NCBI GenBank assembly: GCA_017619985.1
Contig: JAFZRG010000002.1
Span: forward strand, 1 to 5,386
From: Bacillota bacterium
GTDB taxonomy: Bacteria > Bacillota > Clostridia > Peptostreptococcales > Anaerovoracaceae
Length of the DNA: 5,386 nt
Reading direction: 5' to 3'
Of this stretch, positions 5,175 to 5,386 are shown in pieces. The notes below the pieces were generated by a model. It was not told where the DNA came from, made no database searches, and saw only the letters and a program-made list of their open reading frames with translations. The position numbers and the translations under genes are program-made. Position 1 is the stretch's first letter, and each line of letters opens with the position of its first letter.

Positions 5175-5386
5175 ATGGAAAACAAACTGGAACGCAAATA
5201 CGGGCTCTTTACCGCGATCTGCATGGTCGTCGGCATCGTCATCGGATCGGGCGTGTTCTTCAAAGCGCAGACGATCCTGCAGAAGACCGAAGGTAACATG
5301 CCGCTCGGTATCGTCGCGTGGATCATCGGCGGTCTGATCATGATCTTCTGCATCCTGGCCTTTGCAGCCATGGCGCAGAGATACGA
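5175..5386 (+). CDS. APC-family amino acid permease, N-terminal fragment (3' end outside window)
   Basis: Seventy residues are visible before the window ends. ATG 5175 follows AAGGAG (5162-5167) with seven bases spacing. The short basic N-terminus (MENKLERKYGLF) leads into a first membrane helix at about 11-30 containing MVVGIVIGSGVFF; the G-S-G-V-F motif is the unwound substrate-binding part of helix 1 in APC-superfamily transporters. After a polar loop (QKTEGNMP) a second hydrophobic helix begins (LGIVAWIIGGLIMIFCILAFAAM, about 44-66). This fits an integral membrane amino acid transporter, either a proton symporter or an L-type/SteT-like exchanger. The substrate cannot be read from this part. 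Its position behind serCA and a tRNA terminator suggests a separate transcription unit, so a serine role is only a guess. Confidence 0.85.
   Translation, partial: MENKLERKYGLFTAICMVVGIVIGSGVFFKAQTILQKTEGNMPLGIVAWIIGGLIMIFCILAFAAMAQRY

Noticed and set aside
3662..5371. 569-codon minus-strand open frame spanning serA, the tRNA and the permease start
   Set aside because: It crosses a tRNA gene and terminator and has no recognisable motifs; shadow of serA codon usage.

Overview
The window (roughly 55-60% G+C by eye) looks like chromosome from a GC-rich, low-profile member of the Firmicutes, most likely Clostridia. This rests on strong AAGGAGG-type ribosome binding sites, a lipoprotein with trigger-factor architecture, a short ACT-domain SerA directly behind SerC, and a CCA-encoding tRNA gene. 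The assignment is by family resemblance only; no search was run. There is no sign of a mobile element, CRISPR array or prophage.

Layout. (1) The C-terminal part of hisE (histidine biosynthesis) enters from the left and ends at a perfect hairpin terminator at 213-242. (2) On the minus strand a TIM-barrel sugar isomerase/epimerase-like protein (248-1219) converges on that terminator. (3) A divergent promoter region (1220-1323) precedes a secreted lipoprotein (1324-2412) with an FKBP-type prolyl isomerase domain followed by a trigger-factor-like C-terminal domain. (4) A 263-base leader region carries a TTGACA promoter, a 30-codon serine-rich leader peptide (2495-2587) that is easy to miss, and an intrinsic terminator just before serC. 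(5) serC (2676-3773) and serA (3776-4933) are two bases apart and encode two of the three steps from 3-phosphoglycerate to serine. (6) A tRNA-Leu(CAG) gene (5004-5090) has its own promoter and terminator. (7) The start of an APC-family amino acid permease (5175 onward) runs off the right edge.

The main discovery candidate is the serCA leader. It has all the parts of a classical translation-coupled transcription attenuator responding to serine: a ribosome binding site, a short ORF with six Ser codons of both AGY and UCN types, a sequence at the end of that ORF that can pair either backward with the Ser-codon stretch or forward to form an antiterminator, and a terminator with a U-tract. In the Firmicutes, serine biosynthesis and seryl-tRNA synthetase genes are better known for T-box control; no T-box signature is visible here. 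Serine leader-peptide attenuation is not among the standard textbook examples (trp, his, leu, ilv, thr, phe). The mechanism is inferred from sequence and has not been folded computationally or tested.

Functionally, the ser operon makes serine from a glycolytic intermediate and appears to sense the charging of tRNA-Ser. The downstream permease may also handle amino acids, but its substrate cannot be read from the fragment. The remaining genes show no clear functional link to serine synthesis.
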